This document shows, one piece after another, positions 12,820 to 20,962 of a stretch of DNA of 22,824 nt (position 1 is the first letter of the stretch; the number at the start of each line of letters is the position of its first letter). The notes under the pieces were generated by a model. The model saw nothing but the letters and a program-made list of their open reading frames with translations, did not search any database and was not told the origin of the DNA. The stretch comes from a virus. The stretch is from positions 1 to 22,824 of the IMG/VR virus record IMGVR_UViG_3300023179_008171, one strand, 5' to 3'. The translations under genes were made by a program, and so were the position numbers.

Positions 12820-13068
12820 ATGCTTAAAAATCGTGTGTTACAAGTATTGCAATCTGGAAGTCAGTTTACCCCTGCTCAACTAGCAAGATTGACTAATAGT
12901 TCTGAGAATAGCATTCGCCCTCGCATCAGTGAGCTTCGTTCTGAGGGTCACGCAATTTATACCAACACTACCAAAAATGGTAGGTCTTCTTATCGCCTCG
13001 GTAAACCAAGTCGTGCGATGGTAGCTGCTGCTTATAAGCAGTCTGGTAGCGAGGCATTCCTAGCCTAA
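12820..13068 (+). CDS. Winged-helix/HTH DNA-binding protein
   Basis: This encodes 82 residues. The ATG at 12820 has GAAGGAG 7 bases upstream; an in-frame ATG at 12772 would add 16 hydrophobic residues and is less likely. FTPAQLARLTNSSENSIRPR is a helix-turn-helix, followed by ISELRSEGHAIYTNTTKNGRSSYRLG, a wing. The end RAMVAAAYKQSG is also found in a small HTH family that is common in marine T4-like phages. It is probably a transcriptional regulator under its own host-type promoter. The target is unknown. Confidence 0.8.
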   Translation: MLKNRVLQVLQSGSQFTPAQLARLTNSSENSIRPRISELRSEGHAIYTNTTKNGRSSYRLGKPSRAMVAAAYKQSGSEAFLA

Positions 13069-13094
13069 ATTAAATATTATGCTCGATCTTTATT

Positions 13095-13655
13095 ATGACT
13101 ACATTTGATTTTACTGACAAAGCATTAGTTAAAGAAGCCAGACGTTTAAATCTTGTAAAGAAAGTAGGCGAAAGGCAATTAACTGAAGATGAATCTACTC
13201 TATTAAAAGCATTTACAAAATGGGAGTATCAGCTTAAGAAAAGTAAACTTGCAACTTTACCCGAAAGTAAATTAAAGAAACTAAAGGAAAAACATGGTGC
13301 AAGTTATCGTAAACGTAAAGCTGATCCTTTAAAATTTGGTAAAATGGAACATACTGCTCTTAAAACAAGAGCGAAAACTAAGGATCTAAAATTTGATCTT
13401 ACACCTGAGTATATTCAAAAGAAATTTGATGATTGCGCAGGCAAATGTGCCATTACTAAATTTCCTTTTAGTATGGAAATGGGAACTAAGGGAAAAAGAA
13501 ATCCTTACAGACCCAGCGTAGATCGTATTAATTCAAATAGAGGATATGTCAAAGGTAATATTCAAGTTGTACTTGCAATAGTTAATACGATGAAAATGGA
13601 TTACACTGATGATATTTTACATCCCGTAATAAAGTCCTGGGCAGAAAATATTTAA
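13095..13655 (+). CDS. HNH-type endonuclease-like protein
   Basis: This encodes 186 residues. A very basic N-terminal half (KKLKEKHGASYRKRKADPLK) is followed by CAGKCAITKFPF (C114, C118) and RPSVDRINSNRGYVKGNIQV, VLAIVNTMKMDY. The S-x-DRI...GY..GN.q.V...N.mK series is the core of a group of phage HNH nucleases with D143 and N155 at catalytic positions. It may be a free-standing homing endonuclease, or a packaging or recombination nuclease. No ribosome site is visible. It lies at the boundary between the early-type and the late virion blocks, where homing nucleases are often found. Confidence 0.72.
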   Translation: MTTFDFTDKALVKEARRLNLVKKVGERQLTEDESTLLKAFTKWEYQLKKSKLATLPESKLKKLKEKHGASYRKRKADPLKFGKMEHTALKTRAKTKDLKFDLTPEYIQKKFDDCAGKCAITKFPFSMEMGTKGKRNPYRPSVDRINSNRGYVKGNIQVVLAIVNTMKMDYTDDILHPVIKSWAENI

Positions 13656-13659
13656 AAAA

Positions 13660-13679
13660 AGAGCCGGTTAACCGGCTCT
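13660..13679. terminator. Perfect 20-base palindrome, terminator in minus orientation
   Basis: AGAGCCGG-TTAA-CCGGCTCT. On the + strand it is preceded by seven A and followed by AACC. On the minus strand it is followed by a run of seven T, as an intrinsic terminator should be. It lies 4 bases after the HNH gene stop. It may still stop + strand transcription partly, and it blocks minus-strand transcripts entering the HNH gene. Confidence 0.6.
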
Positions 13680-13697
13680 AACCATGTATTAAGCTTC

Positions 13698-13705
13698 TAT
13701 AAATA
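13698..13705 (+). promoter_or_regulatory. T4-type late promoter (TATAAATA)
   Basis: Exact match, 18 bases before the ATG of the first gene of the virion block, with TAAGGAG ribosome site between. Confidence 0.78.
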
Positions 13706-13722
13706 TAAAATAAGGAGCAAAC

Positions 13723-14802
13723 ATGGCATTTACTTTTATTCCTAAAAATTATGCTGAAGTAGCAGGCAAAGCGATATTTAAGCCATACATCGAGGACTAC
13801 TTCAAGCTATTCAATTATTTTAATGAAAATTTTGCTAAAATTAACTATCCATTTGCTCTGGATACCACCTCGCCAAATAAAGTTAAAGTTACTAGAAGAA
13901 TTTCACCAATCAATCTAAGTAATATTAAAAATTCATTAAAAATAAAATTGAATCTCGCATATGGTGAGGGCTCTAGAAAAAGTGGTACTGCAGAACAAAA
14001 AATAAATTTAGGTAATCAATTTGAAATAAATCTTGTAACAGATATAAACAAATATATCAAAGGTGATACTATATCTGATAAGAAAAACGAAAAATTTATT
14101 AATGAATTTATACAGTATTATAAACTTAGTACTTTGGACAGAGTTGTCCCTATGGGGGAACTTAATCAAAAACGACCATTACAATTCACATCGTCAGGAG
14201 TTTTTATAGGAACAACGGGTGATCCGAATATTGGATCTATAGTTACAGATATAAATGTTGAAGGTCAACAAAAAAATATTGGAAAAACTATATTTTTATC
14301 TTTGAAGTACGGCAAGAAGGTAACATTTGCAAATCCAGGTGTTGCTACTATATTCCCCGAAAAAGATTTTAAGGCAAATAAATTAAATAATCCGAATGCC
14401 CATATACTTATAGATATGTTTGGTATAAGTGAGGCGAAATTTATCGCCACATTCGAATCATATAGTTCAGGCAAGATGTTTAAAGATAACGAGAATACCT
14501 TTGGTAAGATTGATAAAAGAATTTTACAGAATTTCATCAAAAGCGGTATTGGATATGGCTATCATATGGTGCATTTACTTGGACCAAGTATTAAACATAA
14601 AGAAATGACCAGGACATATCTTGAACAAGCAGCAACACCAAAATCTTGTACAGTTTACTATGGTGGCCTAGGCGGCACTGCTGCAGGCAAAAGAGTTGAT
14701 ATATTAGTTGAAACTAATGCATATAAATTACAATTTAATCTTAGATCAAAATCTGGTGGGATTTATCCTACACATTTAATGATAGATTACGAGTATATCT
14801 AA
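13723..14802 (+). CDS. Probable virion-associated protein, unknown family
   Basis: This encodes 359 residues, first gene after an exact late promoter, with TAAGGAG before the ATG. It is not recognised. The N-terminus (MAFTFIPKNYAEVAGKAIFK ... DYFKLFNYFNENF) is helical. The middle is mixed beta with Lys-rich strands. The C-terminus (VDILVETNAYKLQFNLRSKSGGIYP) ends with a beta hairpin resembling the D...E-x-K arrangement of PD-(D/E)xK nucleases, though the match is loose. It overlaps the next gene by one base (TAATG), so translation is coupled. A structural or packaged role is inferred only from the position. Confidence 0.65.
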   Translation: MAFTFIPKNYAEVAGKAIFKPYIEDYFKLFNYFNENFAKINYPFALDTTSPNKVKVTRRISPINLSNIKNSLKIKLNLAYGEGSRKSGTAEQKINLGNQFEINLVTDINKYIKGDTISDKKNEKFINEFIQYYKLSTLDRVVPMGELNQKRPLQFTSSGVFIGTTGDPNIGSIVTDINVEGQQKNIGKTIFLSLKYGKKVTFANPGVATIFPEKDFKANKLNNPNAHILIDMFGISEAKFIATFESYSSGKMFKDNENTFGKIDKRILQNFIKSGIGYGYHMVHLLGPSIKHKEMTRTYLEQAATPKSCTVYYGGLGGTAAGKRVDILVETNAYKLQFNLRSKSGGIYPTHLMIDYEYI

Positions 14803-15971
14803 TGTTATCCTTTAAAGCTCTACTTTTAGAACAATTGCAAGTTAATGAGCAATTGTCGCATCTAGATCATCCATATCAAATGCATGTTTTATATGGCAAG
14901 CATGGTGCAGAGTCTGCTATTCGTGATCTTAAAGCTACACATGAATATTTCAAAACTGGAAAATCAAATAAAGTTTATACATCAAGAAAAGTAGATGGCG
15001 GTGTAAGTATCATTATGAAAAATCATCCTATTCACGGGTTTTCGGTTGCAACCAAATCTGCATTCAATGTTAAACCAAAAATAAACTATTCAGAAGAAGA
15101 TATAAACAAAAATCATGGTCATGCTAAAGGATTAGCAGATGCGTTAAAACATGTTCTCAAATACGGTAAAGATTTAGTAAAACCGGGGCATACTGTTCAA
15201 GGCGATTTATTGTATACAAATGATGCAAAAACAACAGATCATCACGTATCAAGCACACCAAATAGAATAGAATATAGACATGCAGGAGCGCCAAAGAAGT
15301 TTGGTATAGCATTACATACTGAGTATGAAGGCAATAGTGCAAAATCTGGTGTGTCTCCCTCAGCAATAAATCATTCGAGAAATGTATTTGTTGCAGATAC
15401 TTCTTTCGAACCCAAGGCATCTCACTACGATCATAAACATCAAGCTATTGCGGAAAAACACTTGGCTGCTGCTGAAGAAATCGTAAAGAAACATCCTGAG
15501 CATTTTGATGTTCCTAAGGAACATAAGGAACATCTTTTGACTTATATGAATTCTTTAAGATCGGAATCTGGTCATATTGTTTCACCGACACATGAAGGAT
15601 ACAAAGAACACTTAAAAAAGATAATGGAGAAAAAACAAGCAAGTGTTAAGACAGAAAAATCTAAGTCAGAAAAAGGTGCGGTTTTTAACAATATGATAAA
15701 CGATGTGAATAAAAATAAAAGTAAATTTAAATCTATTTTTGATTATCATAATCACATAAATAAGGTTACTGAGGCATTAGCATCAACACTGCATCACAAT
15801 AAACCAAGTAACTTTACTACACATATTGATGGAGCACCTAGTACCGACGAGGGAATTGTCGTTGCTGATAAAAAGACAAAAAATATAAGATTTAAAATTG
15901 TTCCTAATCATATTGCTTCTGCATTGCGATATAATCCTAGATTTCCTAGAAACACTACAGCTTCTCAATAG
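14802..15971 (+). CDS. Divergent ligase-like covalent nucleotidyltransferase
   Basis: This encodes 389 residues. Motifs appear in the order of ATP-dependent DNA/RNA ligases: motif I K63-V-D-G-G in YTSRKVDGGVSI, a basic/Ser strand FSVATKSAF (80-88), motif III-like VQGDLLYT (132-139), IIIa-like FGIALHTEY (167-175), motif IV DEGIVVAD (349-356) and motif V IRFKIV with K365. A charged helical insert of about 150 residues rich in His/Lys separates IIIa from IV. The first 20 residues look like a common N-terminal segment of phage packaged proteins. If active it would adenylylate K63 and seal nicks; it may instead be a virion enzyme acting at infection. I know similar proteins from marine T4-like phages, usually unannotated. 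Confidence 0.65.
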   Translation: MLSFKALLLEQLQVNEQLSHLDHPYQMHVLYGKHGAESAIRDLKATHEYFKTGKSNKVYTSRKVDGGVSIIMKNHPIHGFSVATKSAFNVKPKINYSEEDINKNHGHAKGLADALKHVLKYGKDLVKPGHTVQGDLLYTNDAKTTDHHVSSTPNRIEYRHAGAPKKFGIALHTEYEGNSAKSGVSPSAINHSRNVFVADTSFEPKASHYDHKHQAIAEKHLAAAEEIVKKHPEHFDVPKEHKEHLLTYMNSLRSESGHIVSPTHEGYKEHLKKIMEKKQASVKTEKSKSEKGAVFNNMINDVNKNKSKFKSIFDYHNHINKVTEALASTLHHNKPSNFTTHIDGAPSTDEGIVVADKKTKNIRFKIVPNHIASALRYNPRFPRNTTASQ

Positions 15972-16005
15972 AGTACATAGAGAAGTATAACACCATGTCA
16001 ATTGT

Positions 16006-16761
16006 ATGTCTATAAAAAATATTAGAGAAAAGAAGCTTTTGATTAACTTATCCAAAACATTTGGACAAGAGATTGATCCTTCTATAGTCGAAGAAGTAAA
16101 TAATCAAAAAGAGTTTGAACAAAATTTAAAAAATTCTATAAGGCAAAATTGGTTAAAAGATTTACAAGAAGCTCTGCAGAATGTAACAGGTGAAGTAAAT
16201 CAAATAAAAGAACAAACAGAATATCCTAAACCTCCCTCTTTAGATAATCTTCAAGAATTTTTAATTAATGATGAAAAAGAAAATATATTAGAAGCGAAAA
16301 CAGAATCACTTGCAGAAAGAGCAGCAAAATCAATCAAACTTAACGAAAATTCTTATAGTCAACCTGATCCGCTTTTAGTTCCGCCGGATATTAATTCTAT
16401 TCAAAAGAAGATTAAATTCTTAGAGCAATGGTTGGGGAAGATATCGGCAAATGGCCCGGGTGGAGGAGCAGGAAATACTATAACACTAGATTATCCTGTT
16501 AAATTGATAACAGGTAATTACACACTAACGAAAAAAGATTATTACGTAGGAGTGAACGCTAATTCTTCCGTAACTATCACTCTTCCAAGCTCAATTGGTT
16601 TTTCTGGTAGAAAAGTAATAATTAAAGATGAATCCGGTCATTGTTCCTCAAATCCCATTACTGTACTTGGAAACGTGGATAATGATTCTGGTGGTTTCGT
16701 CTTGAGTATTAACAATGGCTCAATACAAATGATATACAGAGAAGGCTGGAGAATAATATGA
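16006..16761 (+). CDS. Phage fibre/baseplate-type structural protein
   Basis: This encodes 251 residues. Residues 1-110 are charged and helical (probable coiled coil or attachment part). A Pro/Gly hinge (LVPPDINSIQ ... NGPGGGAG) follows. Residues 160-251 are a beta domain: VNANSSVTITLPSS, GRKVIIKDESGHCSSNPITV and IYREGWRII. The ItLP..iG..g+.viIKDesG...npItv pattern closes many phage fibre and neck-whisker proteins. It overlaps the next gene by 4 bases (ATGA). No ribosome site is obvious. Confidence 0.75.
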   Translation: MSIKNIREKKLLINLSKTFGQEIDPSIVEEVNNQKEFEQNLKNSIRQNWLKDLQEALQNVTGEVNQIKEQTEYPKPPSLDNLQEFLINDEKENILEAKTESLAERAAKSIKLNENSYSQPDPLLVPPDINSIQKKIKFLEQWLGKISANGPGGGAGNTITLDYPVKLITGNYTLTKKDYYVGVNANSSVTITLPSSIGFSGRKVIIKDESGHCSSNPITVLGNVDNDSGGFVLSINNGSIQMIYREGWRII

Positions 16762-18038
16762 CATATTTGTTTACATCCAATAATATAATTACCGGTGAAG
16801 TTGAGGTAAAGAATGATTCCGGTAATGCCTTAACTGTAACGCTACCTGTTACCAATTATGATTCTTTTGGTAGATTTAGAATCAGTGCCCCTCTTACACT
16901 ATTTGATTCTTCACAAAGATACTACGATAATGATAAATTTGCAACATCAAATACTGCAACTACAAGTTATTCTTTTCAGGCAAATACTGCTAGTATAGAC
17001 ATGGTAGTTGATACTACATCATTGGCAAAAGTTTATAGAGAAAGCTACAGAGTATTTGCCTATCAACCAGGTAAATCCTTACAGATCATTAACACATTTG
17101 TCATGAATGCCAGCAAGGCAAATCTCAGACAACGTGTTGGATATTTTAGCACAGACAATGGTATTTTTCTGGAGCAATCTGATGATGTGTATTTTGTAAA
17201 ACGATCTAAAGTTACTGGATCAGTTGTGGATACAAAAATTGCACAATCTAACTGGAACATAGACCCCATGGATGGCACCGGTCCTTCTGAATTGACTTTA
17301 AATCTGACCTATCCTCAAATCTTTTGGATGGACATAGAATGGTTGGGTGTCGGAACAGTAAGAATGGGTTTTGTTATCAATGGACGATTTATTCATTGTC
17401 ATTCCATACACCATGCAAATCTTTCTAGTTCGCCTGCAGGCGCTTATATGCAAACTGCATGTCTGCCAGTTAGATATGAGATAGAAAACACTGCTGCAAC
17501 TGCAAGTTCTTCTACACTTAAACAAATATGCTCTACGGTGATTTCCGAGGGCGGGTATGAACTATCAGGAAAAATGCGAACCATTGGTATGCAACCTATT
17601 ACTGCTGCTAATTATAATCTGGCAACAGCCAATGTATTCTATCCGGTGGCCAGTATTAGATTGAAATCCACTCATTTAGATGCCGTTGTTATTCCTAAAA
17701 ATATAGCTTTAGTTGGAACAACACAAAGTGATTTTAGATATAAAATTATTTCGGGTGCCAATGTTACCGGGGGCTCTTGGGTTTCCGATGGAGCAGATTC
17801 TGCTGTAGAATATAATCTTTCTGGTACTTCTGTTACTGGCGGAACAGATTTAAGATCTTCTTATCTTGTATCTACAGGTAGTCAGAGTTTAACCGTTGAT
17901 CTAAGAGATGGTGATTTTAAATTTCAATTAGAAAGAGATAGTTTTACTGCAACTCCTAAAACTTTTACTCTAGTTGTAACTGCTAAAAATAACAATGATA
18001 AAATACTAGCTGCCTTAGATTGGGAAGAGATAACTTGA
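16758..18038 (+). CDS. Marine-phage virion structural protein (fibre-type)
   Basis: This encodes 426 residues. FGRFRISAPLTLFDSSQRYY, then KSLQIINTFVMNASKANLRQ, RVGYFSTDNGIFLEQ and WMDIEWLGVGTVRMGFVING are features of a large phage structural family that I know from marine T4-like phages. The core is probably a jelly-roll or lectin-like sandwich with a trailing beta domain (SVTGGTDLRSSYLV ... TFTLVVTAKNNNDK). It probably sits on tail fibres or the capsid surface. The start is coupled to the previous gene by ATGA, and the stop lies at the foot of a terminator hairpin. Confidence 0.78.
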   Translation: MTYLFTSNNIITGEVEVKNDSGNALTVTLPVTNYDSFGRFRISAPLTLFDSSQRYYDNDKFATSNTATTSYSFQANTASIDMVVDTTSLAKVYRESYRVFAYQPGKSLQIINTFVMNASKANLRQRVGYFSTDNGIFLEQSDDVYFVKRSKVTGSVVDTKIAQSNWNIDPMDGTGPSELTLNLTYPQIFWMDIEWLGVGTVRMGFVINGRFIHCHSIHHANLSSSPAGAYMQTACLPVRYEIENTAATASSSTLKQICSTVISEGGYELSGKMRTIGMQPITAANYNLATANVFYPVASIRLKSTHLDAVVIPKNIALVGTTQSDFRYKIISGANVTGGSWVSDGADSAVEYNLSGTSVTGGTDLRSSYLVSTGSQSLTVDLRDGDFKFQLERDSFTATPKTFTLVVTAKNNNDKILAALDWEEIT

Positions 18039-18060
18039 TTGAATACATTTTTCAATCTTT
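18037..18060 (+). terminator. Intrinsic terminator after the fibre genes
   Basis: GATTGAA (18037-18043) pairs with TTCAATC (18051-18057), loop TACATTT, then TTT. It overlaps the stop codon and abuts the next late promoter. Confidence 0.65.
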
Positions 18061-18067
18061 ATAAATA
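18060..18067 (+). promoter_or_regulatory. T4-type late promoter (TATAAATA)
   Basis: Exact match 34 bases before the nucleotidyltransferase gene, directly after a terminator. Confidence 0.75.
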
Positions 18068-18100
18068 AATAATACCCACTAAAAATAATTTTATATTCTA

Positions 18101-19522
18101 ATGGAAAAAACAGCTGTTGTGGCCTGGGGCAGAGCCAATCCGCCCACAATAGGTCATCAAAAATTATTTGATAAAACTATAGAACACGCCAAAGAAGTGG
18201 GCGGTGTCCCCCATATCTACGTTTCGCATTCGCAAGATAGTAAAAAAAATCCACTTTCTGCTTCGGAAAAAGTAGGTTTAATTAAAAAAGCCTATAAAGA
18301 ACACAGTAATCTTAGTGTTCGTTCCTCTACTAAAGAAACTCCTAGTTTACCTGATATTGCAAAAAAACTACACAACGAAGGATACCATCATTTACATGTA
18401 GTGGCTGGTTCTGATAGAGTACAACAATATCATGATTTATTACACAAGTATAATGGTAAAGAGGGACATTATAATTTTAAATCTATAAAAGTAGTATCTG
18501 CTGGGCACAGGGATCCGGATGCTGAAGGAACAGAAGGTATGTCTGGATCTAAATTAAGATCCCATGCCATTGCCGGTGAGAAAGAAAAATTCAAAAGTGG
18601 AATAATGCATGGTTTGTCTGACAAAGATAAAGAAAATGTCTACAATAAAGTAAGAGCATCACTTAAAGAAGATTACGAAAATTCAAATCGTTTTGATTGG
18701 GGAACACCTGGCGGCACCAAATATATGCTTAACATGATGCCCTATGGAAAAATTGTTTGTCCTGAGGGCGAATACTGGTGTAATACGGAAGGTAAATGTA
18801 AACCTATAGATATGAAAAAAGAAATGAGTATAAGAGAACAATATGTGCTAGGACACATTTATAAATTGGGCGAAATTATAGAAACATTGGATGGATTAGA
18901 GGGCGAGATAGTATACAGAGGATCAAACTATATCACATTACAATTAGAAAATAAATCTACAATAAAACGTTGGATTACAGATATAAATGAAGAAAAATAT
19001 AAAACCAAAACTGGCGCACTTAAACAAAGACCAAGTGTTAAAAACTACTCAGATGTAAATAAGAAAAATGCTCCCAAGGGAGTAGTCTCGCCCTCTGCTG
19101 TTAAAAAGAATCAAGATAAAGCAAAAGAATTAGTAAAGAAAAATCCAGATGATCCAAGCCTACTTCAACAATGGTCGACTGATAAAGGCGTAAAAACTAA
19201 ACCTTCTGTATATACCAAAGCTTACAGAGAAAGACATGGATTAAAATCTGAATCAAATGTTCCTTATTTACTAATGTCCCCCGGACAAAAACAACAATTA
19301 CAAGAAACAAATAATCAATTAGAATATGGTGGATACAAAACTAAGAATTTTGATATCAGCCCAGAAGCAAGAAACAAATTTACAGATTTAATAGATAAAA
19401 TAGGTCCCTATGAGGCACCTCCGGGCCCGAATGAACCGGTGATAGCAAAGATACAAGCAGGAATCACAATGAAACCTGAAAATATTAGACATATGCAATT
19501 TAGGCAATACACGGAGTTATAA
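18101..19522 (+). CDS. Cytidylyltransferase-like enzyme fused to a modular phage C-terminal region
   Basis: This encodes 473 residues. Residues 1-160 are a nucleotidyltransferase: VAWGRANPPTIGHQKL carries the HxGH-like T-I-G-H (16-19), and MSGSKLR (147-153) is the ISxTxxR-type motif. The fold transfers NMP as in NMNAT, PPAT and CTP:phosphocholine enzymes; the substrate is unknown. Residues 215-235 hold three Cys (VCPEGEYWCNTEGKCKP), probably a small metal or disulfide knot. Residues 248-297 are SH3-like (HIYKLGEIIETLDGLEGEIV, then WITDIN). The C-terminus (300-473) is Lys/Pro-rich and flexible. Such mosaics are typical of packaged virion proteins of large phages. It overlaps the Dps gene by one base (TAATG). 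Confidence 0.75.
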   Translation: MEKTAVVAWGRANPPTIGHQKLFDKTIEHAKEVGGVPHIYVSHSQDSKKNPLSASEKVGLIKKAYKEHSNLSVRSSTKETPSLPDIAKKLHNEGYHHLHVVAGSDRVQQYHDLLHKYNGKEGHYNFKSIKVVSAGHRDPDAEGTEGMSGSKLRSHAIAGEKEKFKSGIMHGLSDKDKENVYNKVRASLKEDYENSNRFDWGTPGGTKYMLNMMPYGKIVCPEGEYWCNTEGKCKPIDMKKEMSIREQYVLGHIYKLGEIIETLDGLEGEIVYRGSNYITLQLENKSTIKRWITDINEEKYKTKTGALKQRPSVKNYSDVNKKNAPKGVVSPSAVKKNQDKAKELVKKNPDDPSLLQQWSTDKGVKTKPSVYTKAYRERHGLKSESNVPYLLMSPGQKQQLQETNNQLEYGGYKTKNFDISPEARNKFTDLIDKIGPYEAPPGPNEPVIAKIQAGITMKPENIRHMQFRQYTEL

Positions 19523-19953
19523 TGAATCCTTTATTAGTAGCATTACAAAAAACGCTTGGCGATACTTTTAATTTTTATTTAAAAGCGCAATATTATCATT
19601 GGAATGTCGAAGGTGTATATTTTTATTCCTTACATAAATTTTTTGGTGAAATTTACGAGGATGCGCAGGGCGCAACTGATACGATTGCTGAACTAATAAG
19701 AACACTTGATGCACCGGCACCTGGGCATAAAGAAAGCTCCATGTTATCTAGTATTATGTCAGATGGCATTGTTTCAGATGGAAAAACTATGGCTGCTAAT
19801 CTTGAAGCCGATAATAATCTTGTTATCATTTCTTTAATGACTGCATATAAAATAGCAGAAGAACAAGGTGAAATAGGTATTTCTAATGCTCTACAAGATA
19901 GAATTACAATTCATCAGAAGAACGGTTGGATGTTAAGAGCTACCGCAAAATGA
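19522..19953 (+). CDS. dps: Dps-like ferritin-fold protein
   Basis: This encodes 143 residues. YYHWNVEGVYFYSLHKFFGE (24-43) and DAQGATDTIAELIRTLDAPA match the Dps family: H26, H38, D53 and E57 align with E. coli H51, H63, D78 and E82. The ligand aligned with D67 is G42, with E43 next to it, so the ferroxidase centre is shifted or weakened. Dps dodecamers bind DNA and detoxify iron and peroxide. There is no Lys-rich N-terminal tail, so DNA binding by that route is unlikely. It lies in the late virion block, between two modular proteins with one-base and four-base overlaps, so it may be packaged or structural. Confidence 0.8.
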   Translation: MNPLLVALQKTLGDTFNFYLKAQYYHWNVEGVYFYSLHKFFGEIYEDAQGATDTIAELIRTLDAPAPGHKESSMLSSIMSDGIVSDGKTMAANLEADNNLVIISLMTAYKIAEEQGEIGISNALQDRITIHQKNGWMLRATAK

Positions 19954-20948
19954 ATAAAGTTCATGTAGATCACGAATTATTAAAAAACGCTATTAAAGCT
20001 ACTGATAATTATCTTGGCGTATTAAAAGATTCACGTAAAAGTGGAACTGAACAACAAATCCATGATTTTACGCAGCATTATACAAATGCATATACAGCAC
20101 TTAAAGCACTAAATGCCATTGATGACCATGAAACCTATATGAAAGAGCACGTGGGTGAAATGATTAAAAATGCCAAGGATGAAGATATTTCTTTAGCAGA
20201 CGAACCCTATGCCCATGTTCCAAAAGGACCAGGTGAAACAGATGAATCAGTGAAAACGAACGAAGAATATCTTGATGAATCGGCAGAAGCGGCATTAAAA
20301 AATAAGGCATCTAAATCTGGTGTATCTTTGGGGACACTAAGAAAAGTATTTAATCGAGGTGTTGCTGCATGGAGAACATCTCATAGGCCAGGAACAACTC
20401 CGGTACAATGGGGATTAGCAAGAGTAAATTCATATATTATGAAAGGCAAAACTTATCATACCGCTGATAAAGATTTACGCGAGGATAATTTATCCTTCAA
20501 ATCTTTTAATGATGAAATAACAGAAGATCAGTTTAATGATATCGTGGAGAATTTAGAGTGGCATGATATTGTTGAATTTTATAACGATGATGAAGTAGAA
20601 TTTGAAGGCAATGCTCTGGAAAATGTTGATGAAAAAATCTCACCTATGTCCAGAATACAACGTAGAATGAGATTTGCTAGGACTGCCAATAAGCGTAACG
20701 TAGCAAAATCTATAAAATTACGAAGAGCATCTGATATTAAAACACTACAAACCAGAGCAAGTAAAGCAGCCAGAAGAGCATTGATGAATCGTTATCTTAG
20801 GGGCAGAAATAAGTCAAATCTGTCTGCTCAGGAAAAAGATCAGATTGAGACACAAGTAAATAGAATGGCTGCTCTACAGGCGAACCTTGCCGTAAAAATG
20901 CTTCCTAAAATAAGAGAAATCGAAAAGAGAAGATTAGCAAAATCTTAA
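19950..20948 (+). CDS. Modular phage protein with RGVAAWRTSHRPGTT module and Arg-rich tail
   Basis: This encodes 332 residues from an ATGA overlap with the Dps gene; an in-frame ATG at 19926 would lie within dps and is less likely. Residues 1-110 are helical. Residues 116-175 are a module common in large phages: AALKNKASKSGVSLGTLRKV, FNRGVAAWRTSHRPGTTPVQ, then WGLARVNSYIMKGKTYHTAD. Residues 180-228 are acidic (HDIVEFYNDDEVEFEG). Residues 230-332 are a strongly basic helical region (RIQRRMRFARTANKRNVAKS). This acid-base mosaic is typical of proteins packaged in the head and injected with DNA. Function unknown. Confidence 0.75.
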   Translation: MNKVHVDHELLKNAIKATDNYLGVLKDSRKSGTEQQIHDFTQHYTNAYTALKALNAIDDHETYMKEHVGEMIKNAKDEDISLADEPYAHVPKGPGETDESVKTNEEYLDESAEAALKNKASKSGVSLGTLRKVFNRGVAAWRTSHRPGTTPVQWGLARVNSYIMKGKTYHTADKDLREDNLSFKSFNDEITEDQFNDIVENLEWHDIVEFYNDDEVEFEGNALENVDEKISPMSRIQRRMRFARTANKRNVAKSIKLRRASDIKTLQTRASKAARRALMNRYLRGRNKSNLSAQEKDQIETQVNRMAALQANLAVKMLPKIREIEKRRLAKS

Positions 20949-20962
20949 GAGGTCTAGGTACA

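Noticed and set aside
15157-16055. Minus-strand frames opposite the ligase-like gene
   Set aside because: No ribosome sites, and the plus frame carries ordered ligase motifs.
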